Origin: an uncultured Actinomycetes bacterium
GTDB taxonomy: Bacteria; Actinomycetota; Acidimicrobiia; Acidimicrobiales; RAAP-2
Length of the DNA stretch: 64,000 bases
NCBI GenBank assembly: GCA_903924205.1
Contig: CAIYAP010000001.1
Coordinates: forward strand, 1 to 64,000
Reading direction: 5' to 3'
Both the position numbers and the translations under genes were made by a program. Under the pieces are notes generated by a model, which searched no databases, had not been told where the DNA came from, and saw nothing but the letters and a program-made list of their open reading frames with translations. Of the stretch, positions 1-7,142 are shown in pieces (within the stretch, counting starts at the first letter, position 1; each line of letters starts with the position of its first letter).

Positions 1-160
1 CCTTCATGCCGCCGTATTGGTTGCGCCAGCGGTGCCAGGTTGACTCGGTGATCTCGAGTTGTCGACAGACTTCGGCGACATCGTTGCCGGCGTTCAACAA
101 CTTCTCGCCTTCAGCGAGCTTCCTGATCACTTGCTCGGGGGTGTGATGCCTTCTCTTCAC
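1..160 (-). CDS. IS3-family transposase OrfA, 3' part cut by window edge
   Basis: The first 53 codons run off the left edge. They start at a GTG preceded by a clear AGGAGG about 6 nt upstream. The peptide begins VKRRHHTPEQVIRKLAEG and ends with WHRWRNQYGG, the helix-turn-helix signature of IS3-family (IS407-like) OrfA proteins, which bind the element's terminal repeats. OrfB with the DDE catalytic core should lie left of the window and is not seen. The helix-turn-helix match is direct; the subgroup assignment is from memory of the family. Confidence 0.85.
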   Translation of the reverse strand, partial: MKRRHHTPEQVIRKLAEGEKLLNAGNDVAEVCRQLEITESTWHRWRNQYGGMK

Positions 161-220
161 GGGTAATCCTCCTGCCCCATTCTGGAGCATCAGGACTCTC
201 GTTAGCAGTGGCTCAGTTCA
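1..220 (-). mobile_element. End of an IS3-family insertion sequence
   Basis: Contains the orfA start (160) and a 60-bp non-coding lead. The outer boundary is a guess: reading the minus strand, TGAACTGAGCCACTGC starts at 220, and IS3 ends usually begin with TG. The other terminal repeat and any target duplication lie outside the window, so the boundary cannot be verified here. Confidence 0.55.
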
Positions 221-427
221 AAGGGATCTCCGCAGGGGGACGCTGTCGGACGAACTTGGAATTCCGTACTCCTCTGACCAGGACAAATGAACATCCATGG
301 ACAGTTGTGGATCGTCCTTACCCCCTCCCACGGTGAGTGAGATCGGAGAGGAGACATCAAAGGACTCTCGACGTTCGTGGGTACTCCCCACGGTCTTTCC
401 CATAATGCGAAGACGAGGTGTGGACAT
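218..427 (-). pseudogene. Probable 5' remnant of a DUF4097-type gene, truncated near the IS end
   Basis: A 69-codon frame opens 13 nt after the stop of the ribbon-helix-helix gene, with GAAAGG about 5 nt before its ATG. In Actinobacteria the gene after this HicB-like protein is usually a DUF4097 beta-strand protein whose N-terminus reads roughly F-D-x-P-x-P-I-S-V-T-V. Here residues 23-33 read FDVSSPISLTV, which fits. After about residue 36 the sequence no longer resembles that family, and the frame stops beside the proposed IS boundary. Read as a gene disrupted by the insertion. It could instead be an unrelated small protein. Confidence 0.4.
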
Positions 428-440
428 TATTGCCTTTCTG

Positions 441-902
441 TTATGCGCGGCCGCGGCCGCGAATGCTGGTTCCCCGAGTGGGGGGATTGTGGGGAGTTGT
501 CACGGCGGTGTGCAGAGTGCGCACCATCCACGTATTGACCGACACGCCGGCCTGCGCCGCCGCTGTTTCCACTGATGACTTGAGGTCATCGCTGAGTCGA
601 AGGGCGAAACGTGCCGTTTTCTCGCCGGCGAGCACGTCAGAAGCAGGCGGCTCTCCGGAGGGCGAGGTGGAGACGGGGGCGATCTCCAGCGCATCTGCGG
701 TGACAGTCACTGTCAGTGGCAGGTGATGATCGCGGCGTAGCTCTTCGGCCATTTCGCACACCACGTCGGAAATGACGGTGCGCACCGTGGGAGTGAGGGC
801 CAGGGCCAGTTGGGCACTGACGCGACGGGTGTCGTCGTCACCGAGCTGGCCGAGGGCGAGGATGGCGTCAGTTAGCTGGGAGATGTAGGTAGATGTCAAC
901 AT
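441..902 (-). CDS. HicB-like ribbon-helix-helix regulator
   Basis: 153 aa. Residues 1-90 are a helical, poorly conserved domain. Residues 98-132 (FALRLSDDLKSSVETAAAQA and following GVSVNTWMVRTL) are a typical ribbon-helix-helix DNA-binding motif as in HicB/Arc/CopG proteins. In Actinobacteria this architecture is commonly paired with a DUF4097 protein; only a probable remnant follows here. Two TGATATCA palindromes lie 11-29 nt upstream of the start, overlap the likely -10 (TATCAT) and are a good candidate for an autoregulatory operator. There is no strong Shine-Dalgarno. No HicA-type toxin is present, so calling it an antitoxin would be unjustified. Confidence 0.75.
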   Translation of the reverse strand: MLTSTYISQLTDAILALGQLGDDDTRRVSAQLALALTPTVRTVISDVVCEMAEELRRDHHLPLTVTVTADALEIAPVSTSPSGEPPASDVLAGEKTARFALRLSDDLKSSVETAAAQAGVSVNTWMVRTLHTAVTTPHNPPTRGTSIRGRGRA

Positions 903-912
903 GATGCTTTTA

Positions 913-931
913 TGATATCAGACTGATATCA
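913..931. promoter_or_regulatory. Twin palindromic operator, TGATATCA-GAC-TGATATCA
   Basis: Two identical self-complementary 8-mers at 913-920 and 924-931, 11 bp centre to centre (one helical turn), lie between the divergent ribbon-helix-helix gene and the gene at 1017. Ribbon-helix-helix dimers classically bind tandem palindromic half-sites spaced like this. The left copy overlaps the minus-strand -10 element. The repeat is direct observation; binding is inference. Confidence 0.6.
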
Positions 932-987
932 CCATTCGCAAATACTCGTGTCGGCACTTCTGACCCTCTATCCACGAGCGAGCGTCG

Positions 988-993
988 TAGGCT
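988..993 (+). promoter_or_regulatory. Putative -10 element for the gene at 1017
   Basis: TAGGCT, giving a predicted transcript start near 1000 and a short leader that contains AAAGG before the ATG at 1017. Confidence 0.35.
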
Positions 994-1016
994 GTATCGC
1001 GAAACGAAAGGTCACC

Positions 1017-1472
1017 ATGAGCTCTCCCCGCTACCGCAAGGCCGTTGCCGCCGCCGCACTTCGCAATTTCGAACCGGCAGAGGTCTTGGAATTGGTGGAT
1101 CAGTTAGACCTACGCGCCCAGCCCGGTCAGTCGCCGCTGGCCCTCATACCGTTTCGCAGCCTGAAGCAAAAGCGCAACATTGACGCCTTCTTGGACACCG
1201 CTCCCGCCGACGCCATCATCACCTTGCTCGAAGTCTTGGTTCACGACGCCCTCGAAGATGTCGTCGTGAAATTGGGTGACCACGCGGAGCGTCCGTCTAT
1301 CGACCAGTTACGCACCGCGGTCGACGCGTTGACGGACGAATTCTCGCCCGCCTTCTTGGCGGGCACTATGGCCGTGGCCATCGCTGGAGAATTCCCCGCG
1401 GCGCCGCACTGTCGTGACCTGCTCATCGAGCGTCCCGAGTGGGGCCTGGCCGAGGTCGCCGCGACGGCTTAG
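1017..1472 (+). CDS. Hypothetical helical protein
   Basis: 151 aa, start chosen at the ATG preceded by GAAAGG 6 nt upstream. A longer reading from 948 would run through the promoter. The protein begins MSSPRYRKAV, is mostly predicted amphipathic helix, has a single cysteine near residue 139 and no signal peptide or membrane segment. I do not recognise the family. It is divergent from the ribbon-helix-helix gene and shares the region with the twin palindromes, so the two genes may be co-regulated. Its 3' end overlaps the convergent membrane-protein gene by 4 nt. Confidence 0.65.
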   Translation: MSSPRYRKAVAAAALRNFEPAEVLELVDQLDLRAQPGQSPLALIPFRSLKQKRNIDAFLDTAPADAIITLLEVLVHDALEDVVVKLGDHAERPSIDQLRTAVDALTDEFSPAFLAGTMAVAIAGEFPAAPHCRDLLIERPEWGLAEVAATA

Positions 1473-2968
1473 CGCGCCAAGGTCTCGAGCAAATAACCCG
1501 GCACGTGCCACTCACGCGTGACGTGGTAGCCATCGTGACGCAAGGCATCCGCTAAAGGATTGCCCATTTGTGGCCAGTCATCCGCGCGCACGTACAGCAC
1601 CGTGGAGGCGTGGTGTAGGTGGCGAACGATGCGAGTGGGGTTGTAGTTGCCCTCGATTTTCGATCCCCGCATGACGATGACCTGCGGGTCGGACACCACG
1701 GGATAAAAACCAGTGTTGTAGTCGGCGGAAAATCCAATTCGCAAATTCTTCGCCTCGTAGAGTGCCCAGGGCCAACGGGCGGTACCTTCAATGAGCACCG
1801 TGCCACCCGCGCGCTGAATTTGCTGCGCCACCGTCGCGACCGGGCGAAGGTCGCCACCGGGGTACGTGAAGTGATAGAGCACGCGGTCTCCGAGCGAGAG
1901 GGTGCAAAAGACGGCCAGACCCGTAATGGCGGCGTAGCGGCCGTAGCGAGCGAGTTGAGTGATCCACCACTTGGCGCCGGCCGCGGCCAGCAGGGCGAGG
2001 GCGGGGTGCAGATAGGCATCGGTGCGTCCCGTGCCGAGGGGCGCGAGCGCCAGGGTGGACGCGACAAGGGCGAAGATCAGCGACCATCGCGCGGCCGAGA
2101 GCTGCCGCGAGGTGATGAGTCCGGTGATAATGAGCGTCGCGACGAGGATTTCGATCAAGCTCCCGAGGCCCGGGAGGTGAAGGTGGGGCGTGGTGTCAGT
2201 GAAGCCCCAGAGCACCCCTTGGCCAATGCGGTTCAGCGAGTGAAAGAGTGCACCCGGGCCTGACCAGTCCACGTAGTAGCCCGCCCACGAGTGGTGGAGG
2301 CGAGCCGTCACATCGCCACGCGCGACCCAGTAGATGCTCGCGCAGAGGACGCCGATGACCGCGAGTGGAGCGGACAACTGGCGCCAGTCACGTCGTCGAG
2401 CACGAACGAGGGCCACGAGAGAGCCGGCAATGACCGGCGCGATGGTGAACGACGTGGCGAAAGTGACTACCGACAGGGCCACGAGGGGCCAGGCAGAGCG
2501 GCCACGGCGGGCGAACTCGCCGGCGGCCAAGACGAGGATGCCGGCAATGAGGTCGTGAGCGTAGGGCTTGAGATGTGTCGCGTACATGATGTCGGAGCGA
2601 CTAATCACGATGAAAAAGCCGGCTAGCAGTGCGTAGTCCCGGCGAAGTCCCCACCAGGCCGCCACGAGCGTGACGAGGATGGGTGCCAAGGTCGCATCGA
2701 TCACAGTGGGTACGGTGAGAAGCGCGCTGTGGCTGAGGCCGACGACGCCCACCCACCAACGAACGAAGAGGCTGTAGAGCGGTGCGGTGCCAAGCATGTG
2801 GAGCGCGGTGTGCAGGGGCACGCGACTCGACAGCGCTACCCAGGCATCGTCACGAAAGAGCGTGCCCGTGGGTCTACCCCCCAGGCGCACCGCCAGGCCG
2901 AGAAGACCGAGGGTGATGAGCGCGAGATTGAATCGACGAGGGGTGAAGACGAAGCGAGGTGTGGTCAC
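1469..2968 (-). CDS. GT-C-type polyprenol-dependent glycosyltransferase-like membrane protein
   Basis: 499 aa with about ten or more hydrophobic segments spread over residues 15-400 and a soluble C-terminal tail. An acidic pair (RDDAW, about residues 39-43) lies in the first extracytoplasmic loop, as in GT-C/PMT/ArnT-like enzymes that use lipid-linked sugars. GTG start overlaps the stop of the upstream Lgt-like gene (GTGA, 4 nt), so it is the last gene of a three-gene envelope operon with the NlpC/P60 hydrolase. Substrate cannot be told. An alternative is a membrane protein of the same fold without transferase activity. Confidence 0.6.
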   Translation of the reverse strand: MTTPRFVFTPRRFNLALITLGLLGLAVRLGGRPTGTLFRDDAWVALSSRVPLHTALHMLGTAPLYSLFVRWWVGVVGLSHSALLTVPTVIDATLAPILVTLVAAWWGLRRDYALLAGFFIVISRSDIMYATHLKPYAHDLIAGILVLAAGEFARRGRSAWPLVALSVVTFATSFTIAPVIAGSLVALVRARRRDWRQLSAPLAVIGVLCASIYWVARGDVTARLHHSWAGYYVDWSGPGALFHSLNRIGQGVLWGFTDTTPHLHLPGLGSLIEILVATLIITGLITSRQLSAARWSLIFALVASTLALAPLGTGRTDAYLHPALALLAAAGAKWWITQLARYGRYAAITGLAVFCTLSLGDRVLYHFTYPGGDLRPVATVAQQIQRAGGTVLIEGTARWPWALYEAKNLRIGFSADYNTGFYPVVSDPQVIVMRGSKIEGNYNPTRIVRHLHHASTVLYVRADDWPQMGNPLADALRHDGYHVTREWHVPGYLLETLAR

Positions 2969-3723
2969 GCGCTTAGTTTCGCACGGCGTTCACTCATCAC
3001 GAGTAATACCGCACCACCGAGAACTAGGGCCAGCGAATTGATAATTACGAGAAGTGAGCCCACATTCTTTCCTCCGCCGAGTAATAACAACTCGTCCACC
3101 GCACGACATAGACCCCACGCGGCCATCGCGACCGCGGCGAGGTAGCCGGCCGGGAAGCGACGTGACGTCAGACGTACCAGAATCCATGCGAGGAGAAGGT
3201 CTTCGATTCCTTGAATCAAGGGAACGGGAACTCGACTACCGACTTGCCCGGCGTAATGCATTCCCCACCACGCGGTCGTGACGTGACCGCCGCCAGCCAC
3301 CATGAGCTGAGGTCCGAGCAATCGACCCACACCCCAACTACCCACCACGACTGGTGACAACACGTCGGCCACCCGTCGTCGGCTCGCTCCGGGCCACCAC
3401 GAGGGTGCTCGCCACAACGACAGCGGGATCGCGAAAGCGAGTCCACCGTAGCTAGAGAGTCCACCGTGCCACACCGCCACCATCTCCGCGGGCTGGTGGG
3501 CATACGACGACCAGTTAGTGGTCACGTGCGCGATCCGCGCACCAAACAACGCCACGAGAAATAGAACGGCGACGTCGCGCGAGAAGTGCGGTGCCGCAAT
3601 CTCGTGGTGAGTGAGGCGACGATCGGCCCACCACAGCGCGAACAGAGCGGTGAGGGCGAGGCCGAGGCCGTAGGTGTGGAAGGTCAACGGACCCACGTGA
3701 AAGACGACGGGAATGGGTCGCAC
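2965..3723 (-). CDS. lgt-like: Prolipoprotein diacylglyceryl transferase-like membrane protein, divergent
   Basis: 252 aa from a GTG two nt after the NlpC/P60 stop; a longer frame from 3801 would overlap that gene by 76 nt. Multi-spanning. The segment VWHGGLSSYGGL matches the Lgt loop (W-x-G-G-[ML]-x-x-H-G-G), and DVLSPVVVGSWGVGRLLG matches the region containing the essential arginine (G-R-I-G-N-F in canonical Lgt). Two hallmark residues differ: the loop histidine is tyrosine, and the asparagine after the arginine is not kept. The HPTQLYE motif is also degraded (VPLIQGIED). It may be a second, neofunctionalised Lgt homologue, not the housekeeping enzyme. Confidence 0.6.
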   Translation of the reverse strand: MRPIPVVFHVGPLTFHTYGLGLALTALFALWWADRRLTHHEIAAPHFSRDVAVLFLVALFGARIAHVTTNWSSYAHQPAEMVAVWHGGLSSYGGLAFAIPLSLWRAPSWWPGASRRRVADVLSPVVVGSWGVGRLLGPQLMVAGGGHVTTAWWGMHYAGQVGSRVPVPLIQGIEDLLLAWILVRLTSRRFPAGYLAAVAMAAWGLCRAVDELLLLGGGKNVGSLLVIINSLALVLGGAVLLVMSERRAKLSA

Positions 3724-3725
3724 TG

Positions 3726-4835
3726 TTACAGGCGAGGACGGCCGGCGCCCGCGAAGCCCCACCCCAGTCGCACGCCGGTGATGTGCACGCGCTGGCCCCA
3801 CGTCGGTGCCTCGATCATGAGACCGCGACCGAGGTACATCGAAACGTGTTCGGAGCCACCACGACCATAAAAGAGAAGGTCACCCGGCTTAAGTGCCCAC
3901 AACGGAACTCGAACGGTATCGGCCATTTGTGCGCCGGAGTAGTGGGGCAGCGAGACGCCCGCTGCTCGCCACGACAACATCGTGAGGCCCGAGCAGTCCA
4001 CGCCGTGACGCGAGGTGCCACCCCAGACGTAGGGAACGCCGATCATCGACATGGCAAAGCGAATGGCGGCCGCCGCAAAGCGATTGGGCGGGGGAGCAAC
4101 GAGACCGCCATGATTACCGTGGTGCGCCTTGGCCCACGCGGCGGCATCACGCGCCGCTTGAGCAGCCTGTTGCTGGGCGATGTAGTGGGCAATGGCGCCA
4201 CGAACCGAGGCGAGGGCGCGAGCCACCTTTGATTGCAGAGCCTGCGCTTGGCGCAGGGAGGCCGACGCAATAGCGGCCTGCGATCGGGCCGCGGCCACGC
4301 GGTGGGCCAAAATCTCCTTCTCCTGCGTTAGTTGCAAGGTGGAGAGCTGTAACTGAGACACCGAGTCTTGGATGTTGCCCTCCGCCACGTGGCTGTACAC
4401 CGACGTGGCTCCCGTGGTATTGGCATCGGAATTGAAAATGGGACTAGAGCCAATTACCGAGCCACTATTGACGTAGGCATTCACCGCCGCCTGAGACAGC
4501 AGTCGACGGTTGAGCGAGACCTGGGTGCGCTGGGCCGCCACCGTTTGGCGCAGGTGTGAAATTTCCGTGAGCAAGTTCTGGTAGGTGTTCTGCGCTTGGT
4601 CATACTTTTGACCCAGCGCGGAAATTTGCATGTTCATTGATTGCAATTGGCGGTACAGGGCCGCGGCGCGAGCACGCTCGTCGCTGATCTTGGACGCGCC
4701 GACGGGCGTCGAGATTCCCAGCAGAGCCGACAGGCTCACCGAGGTCGCCATCACCACAGCGCTAACAGACCGAAGAGTCGGGCGAACGCGAGAGCGAGGC
4801 GTCGAGTGGCGCACGAGGCGCTCGACGTCGGACAT
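3726..4835 (-). CDS. Secreted NlpC/P60 peptidoglycan endopeptidase (RipA/B-like)
   Basis: 369 aa. Signal or anchor segment about 22-47 ending near VGAS, a long coiled-coil region about 50-235, then an NlpC/P60 domain about 252-369. Catalytic cysteine C281 (GVDCSGL) and histidine H330 (EHVSMY) are visible; the third polar residue is probably E342. The family cleaves D-Glu to meso-DAP bonds in peptidoglycan stem peptides, and a coiled-coil domain usually keeps the enzyme inactive until activated by partners such as FtsEX; FtsE/FtsX are encoded at 57398-58950, but the link is inference. First gene of a minus-strand operon. A TAAAAT -10 lies 6 nt before the ATG (leaderless type). Confidence 0.88.
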   Translation of the reverse strand: MSDVERLVRHSTPRSRVRPTLRSVSAVVMATSVSLSALLGISTPVGASKISDERARAAALYRQLQSMNMQISALGQKYDQAQNTYQNLLTEISHLRQTVAAQRTQVSLNRRLLSQAAVNAYVNSGSVIGSSPIFNSDANTTGATSVYSHVAEGNIQDSVSQLQLSTLQLTQEKEILAHRVAAARSQAAIASASLRQAQALQSKVARALASVRGAIAHYIAQQQAAQAARDAAAWAKAHHGNHGGLVAPPPNRFAAAAIRFAMSMIGVPYVWGGTSRHGVDCSGLTMLSWRAAGVSLPHYSGAQMADTVRVPLWALKPGDLLFYGRGGSEHVSMYLGRGLMIEAPTWGQRVHITGVRLGWGFAGAGRPRL

Positions 4836-4953
4836 GGAGCCATTTTACCGAGGGGACCCCATGAGGGGACCGCAATTGTATTTATTTTATATATACGCCC
4901 CTTGGCTTGATGAAAGTTTCACGGAAGACTTATGCGCCGCTAGCCTTCACGGC
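4836..4953. other. Divergent intergenic region with AT-rich core
   Basis: Separates the divergent envelope operon and mcl1. Positions about 4874-4897 are a strikingly AT-rich tract (TGTATTTATTTTATATATA) in otherwise GC-rich DNA, a likely promoter core for the plus-strand lyase gene. I cannot place -35/-10 boxes with certainty. Confidence 0.35.
4842..4847 (-). promoter_or_regulatory. -10 element TAAAAT, 6 nt before the NlpC/P60 start
   Basis: TAAAAT on the minus strand with a 6-nt spacer to the ATG at 4835; no Shine-Dalgarno in between. Fits leaderless transcription. Confidence 0.5.
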
Positions 4954-5895
4954 ATGTCTCAACGCTCCCGCAATCTGCCCCGCCGTTCCTGCCTCTCGAC
5001 GCCCGGTTCCTCTGAACGCTTCTTGGCGAAGGCGCCCACCGTGACCGCCGACATGACGTTCTTGGACCTCGAGGACTCGGTCGCGCCGAACGAAAAGGTG
5101 GCTGCTCGTGCCCGTGTGGTCGAGGCCATTCGCACCCTGCCGTGGGATGATCGCGTGCTGTGCGTGCGCGTCAATGCGTGGGACACCAAGTGGACCTATG
5201 GCGACGTCATCGAGGTCGTGGGCAATGCCGGCGAGCGCCTTGACGAGATAATGCTGCCGAAGGTGCAATCCGCTGCAGAAGTTGTCGCCATGGACCTTTT
5301 GTTGACGCAGGTAGAGAAGAACTGCGGTCTACCCATCGGTCATATTGGTATTGAAGCTCAGATCGAAACGGCCCGTGGACTTATCAATGTCGACGAAATT
5401 TGCGCGGCCTCACCACGACTCGAAACGATCATCTTTGGACCGGCGGACTTTGCGGCGTCTATCGAAATGCCGGTGCTTACTGGTGGCGTCGCCATCCCCG
5501 AGTACCCGGGCGACCACTTCAACTACGTGTTTTCTCGCATTCTGATGGCGGGCCGCGCCAATGGCCTCCAGGTCATCGACGGACCATTCTTGAAGGTGCG
5601 TGACAATGACGCTCTGCGTGAATTTGCGCAGCGGACCAAGATTTTGGGGTACGACGGCAAGTGGGCCCTCACGCCTGATCAAGCGGCCGTCTTGAACGAG
5701 GTGTACAGCCCCACACAAGAGCAGTTCGACCGCGCGTGGGACATCTTGGAGACCTATCGTGTCGCGACCGAGGAAAACAACACCGGTGCTTTGATGTTTG
5801 GTGACGAAATGATCGATGAAGCCAGTCGCAAGATGGCCATCAAATTCCTCACCCGCGGTGAGCGAGCGGGACTTTCTCGCTCCACTACGGCCTAA
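4954..5895 (+). CDS. mcl1: L-malyl-CoA / beta-methylmalyl-CoA lyase (CitE/HpcH family)
   Basis: 313 aa; start at MSQRSRNLPRRSCLS, the usual N-terminus of the family, although the frame is open further upstream. HpcH/HpaI-CitE TIM barrel: RSCLSTPGSS phosphate-binding start, FLDLEDSV, RVNAWDTKWTYGDV, the metal-ligand region IGIEAQIETARG, and IIFGPADFAAS. The C-terminal GDEMIDEASRKMA is typical of the lyases in actinobacterial ethylmalonyl-CoA clusters. It splits methylmalyl-CoA to glyoxylate and propionyl-CoA (and handles malyl-CoA). A methylsuccinyl-CoA dehydrogenase and a MaoC hydratase, the two preceding steps, lie within 5 kb, which supports this over citrate-lyase-like alternatives. Confidence 0.82.
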   Translation: MSQRSRNLPRRSCLSTPGSSERFLAKAPTVTADMTFLDLEDSVAPNEKVAARARVVEAIRTLPWDDRVLCVRVNAWDTKWTYGDVIEVVGNAGERLDEIMLPKVQSAAEVVAMDLLLTQVEKNCGLPIGHIGIEAQIETARGLINVDEICAASPRLETIIFGPADFAASIEMPVLTGGVAIPEYPGDHFNYVFSRILMAGRANGLQVIDGPFLKVRDNDALREFAQRTKILGYDGKWALTPDQAAVLNEVYSPTQEQFDRAWDILETYRVATEENNTGALMFGDEMIDEASRKMAIKFLTRGERAGLSRSTTA

Positions 5896-5929
5896 TTGGG
5901 GTTGTGTCCTAATTAGGAGCTATTCCCGT

Positions 5930-5935
5930 TAAGAT
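5930..5935 (+). promoter_or_regulatory. -10 element TAAGAT, 6 nt before the Ni/Co permease start
   Basis: TAAGAT with a 6-nt spacer to GTG 5942; leaderless type. Confidence 0.5.
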
Positions 5936-5941
5936 GCGGGG

Positions 5942-7129
5942 GTGACCACACTTGCCTCCGCCACGCCCACCAAATACAAGATGGGTCTCAGCCGTTCCGA
6001 ATGGCAGCGCGTCAGCGCCATGTTCGGTTTTGTGGGATTCCTGCATCTTCTCGGGTGGGGCTTGCTCGCCTATGCCGCCGGACATCACTACAGCCTGGGT
6101 GGCGGAAAGGCGCTGGGTCTCGGCACGGGTGTCCTGGCGTACACGCTCGGTATGCGCCACGCCTTTGATGCCGACCACATCGCGGCCATTGACAACACCA
6201 CGCGAAAGATGATGGCTGAGGGCCGTCGTCCCATGAGCGTGGGCTTTTTCTTCTCTCTCGGGCACTCGAGCATCGTCTTCGTCCTCACCCTGTTCCTTGG
6301 TCTTGGCATCAAGGCACTCGGTACGCAGGTCACGAATAACAATTCGTCATTGCACCACTACGGCGGACTCGTCGGCACTCTGGTGTCCGGAAGTTTCCTG
6401 TACCTCATTGCGATCTTGAACATCGTGGTGCTCTGGGGCATCGTCAAGTTGTTCATCGAGATGCGACGCGGCACCTTTGACGACTCGACCCTGGAAAAGC
6501 ACCTCAACGCCCGCGGTTTGTTCATGCGCTTCTTCGGACCGCTGGCGCGCTCCATTGACGCACCGTGGAAGATGTATCCCTTGGGCGTACTTTTCGGTCT
6601 GGGTTTTGACACCGCGACGGAGGTTGCCTTTCTCGTTCTGGCCGGTTCCTCAGTCGCTTCCGGCTTGCCCCTCTGGGCACTACTGAGCTTGCCCATCTTG
6701 TTCGCCGCCGGCATGAGCCTGCTCGACACCTTTGACGGATCCTTTATGAACTTTGCCTATGGCTGGGCATTCGCCAAGCCCATTCGCAAGCTCTATTACA
6801 ACATCACCATCACGGGCTTGTCCGTGGTCGTGGCGGTGTACATCGGCACCTTGGAGTTGCTCCAAGTTCTCGCGCAACAGCTCAACCTCACGGGCGGTGT
6901 CTGGAATATCGCGTCGAGTTTCGACATCAACAAAGCCGGGTTCATCGTGGTGGGCCTCTTCGTTGCCATCTGGCTGGCGTCGCTCGGTATCTGGCGCTAC
7001 GGCAAAGTGGAATCCCGATGGGAGCGCGCGGCTCTGAGTGCTCAGGCGGCTCGCGGCGAGTCGCCTGACCTGCATTCAGCCGGCGTCGAACTCGGTGGCG
7101 TGCACGCGCCCTTTACTATTGACGAATAG
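5942..7129 (+). CDS. Nickel/cobalt permease, NiCoT (HoxN/HupN/NixA) family
   Basis: 395 aa integral membrane protein with about eight hydrophobic segments. The NiCoT signature HX4DH is present as RHAFDADH (residues 72-79), followed by LGHSSIVF and later LGFDTATEVAFL, both conserved in the family. It imports Co2+ or Ni2+ across the plasma membrane. No urease or NiFe hydrogenase gene is present here, while the window encodes MetH, methylmalonyl-CoA mutase and a cobalamin adenosyltransferase, so cobalt for B12 is the more likely cargo; that is inference. No cobalamin riboswitch could fit in the 46-bp gap upstream. Confidence 0.88.
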   Translation: MTTLASATPTKYKMGLSRSEWQRVSAMFGFVGFLHLLGWGLLAYAAGHHYSLGGGKALGLGTGVLAYTLGMRHAFDADHIAAIDNTTRKMMAEGRRPMSVGFFFSLGHSSIVFVLTLFLGLGIKALGTQVTNNNSSLHHYGGLVGTLVSGSFLYLIAILNIVVLWGIVKLFIEMRRGTFDDSTLEKHLNARGLFMRFFGPLARSIDAPWKMYPLGVLFGLGFDTATEVAFLVLAGSSVASGLPLWALLSLPILFAAGMSLLDTFDGSFMNFAYGWAFAKPIRKLYYNITITGLSVVVAVYIGTLELLQVLAQQLNLTGGVWNIASSFDINKAGFIVVGLFVAIWLASLGIWRYGKVESRWERAALSAQAARGESPDLHSAGVELGGVHAPFTIDE

Positions 7130-7142
7130 TAAAGGGAGGGCC

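Noticed and set aside
203-212. GCCACTG-like string resembling a cobalamin riboswitch B12 box
   Set aside because: Lies inside the IS end, and the rest of the riboswitch core is absent; similar strings elsewhere are in coding sequence.
297-575. 92-codon plus-strand frame near the IS boundary
   Set aside because: No ribosome-binding site or family; antisense to the ribbon-helix-helix gene end and the putative DUF4097 remnant.
441-902. Toxin-antitoxin module
   Set aside because: The ribbon-helix-helix protein is HicB-like only in its DNA-binding part; no HicA or other toxin gene is adjacent.
1619-2263. 214-codon plus-strand frame within the membrane-protein gene
   Set aside because: Antisense to a well-supported membrane protein, composed of charged low-complexity sequence.
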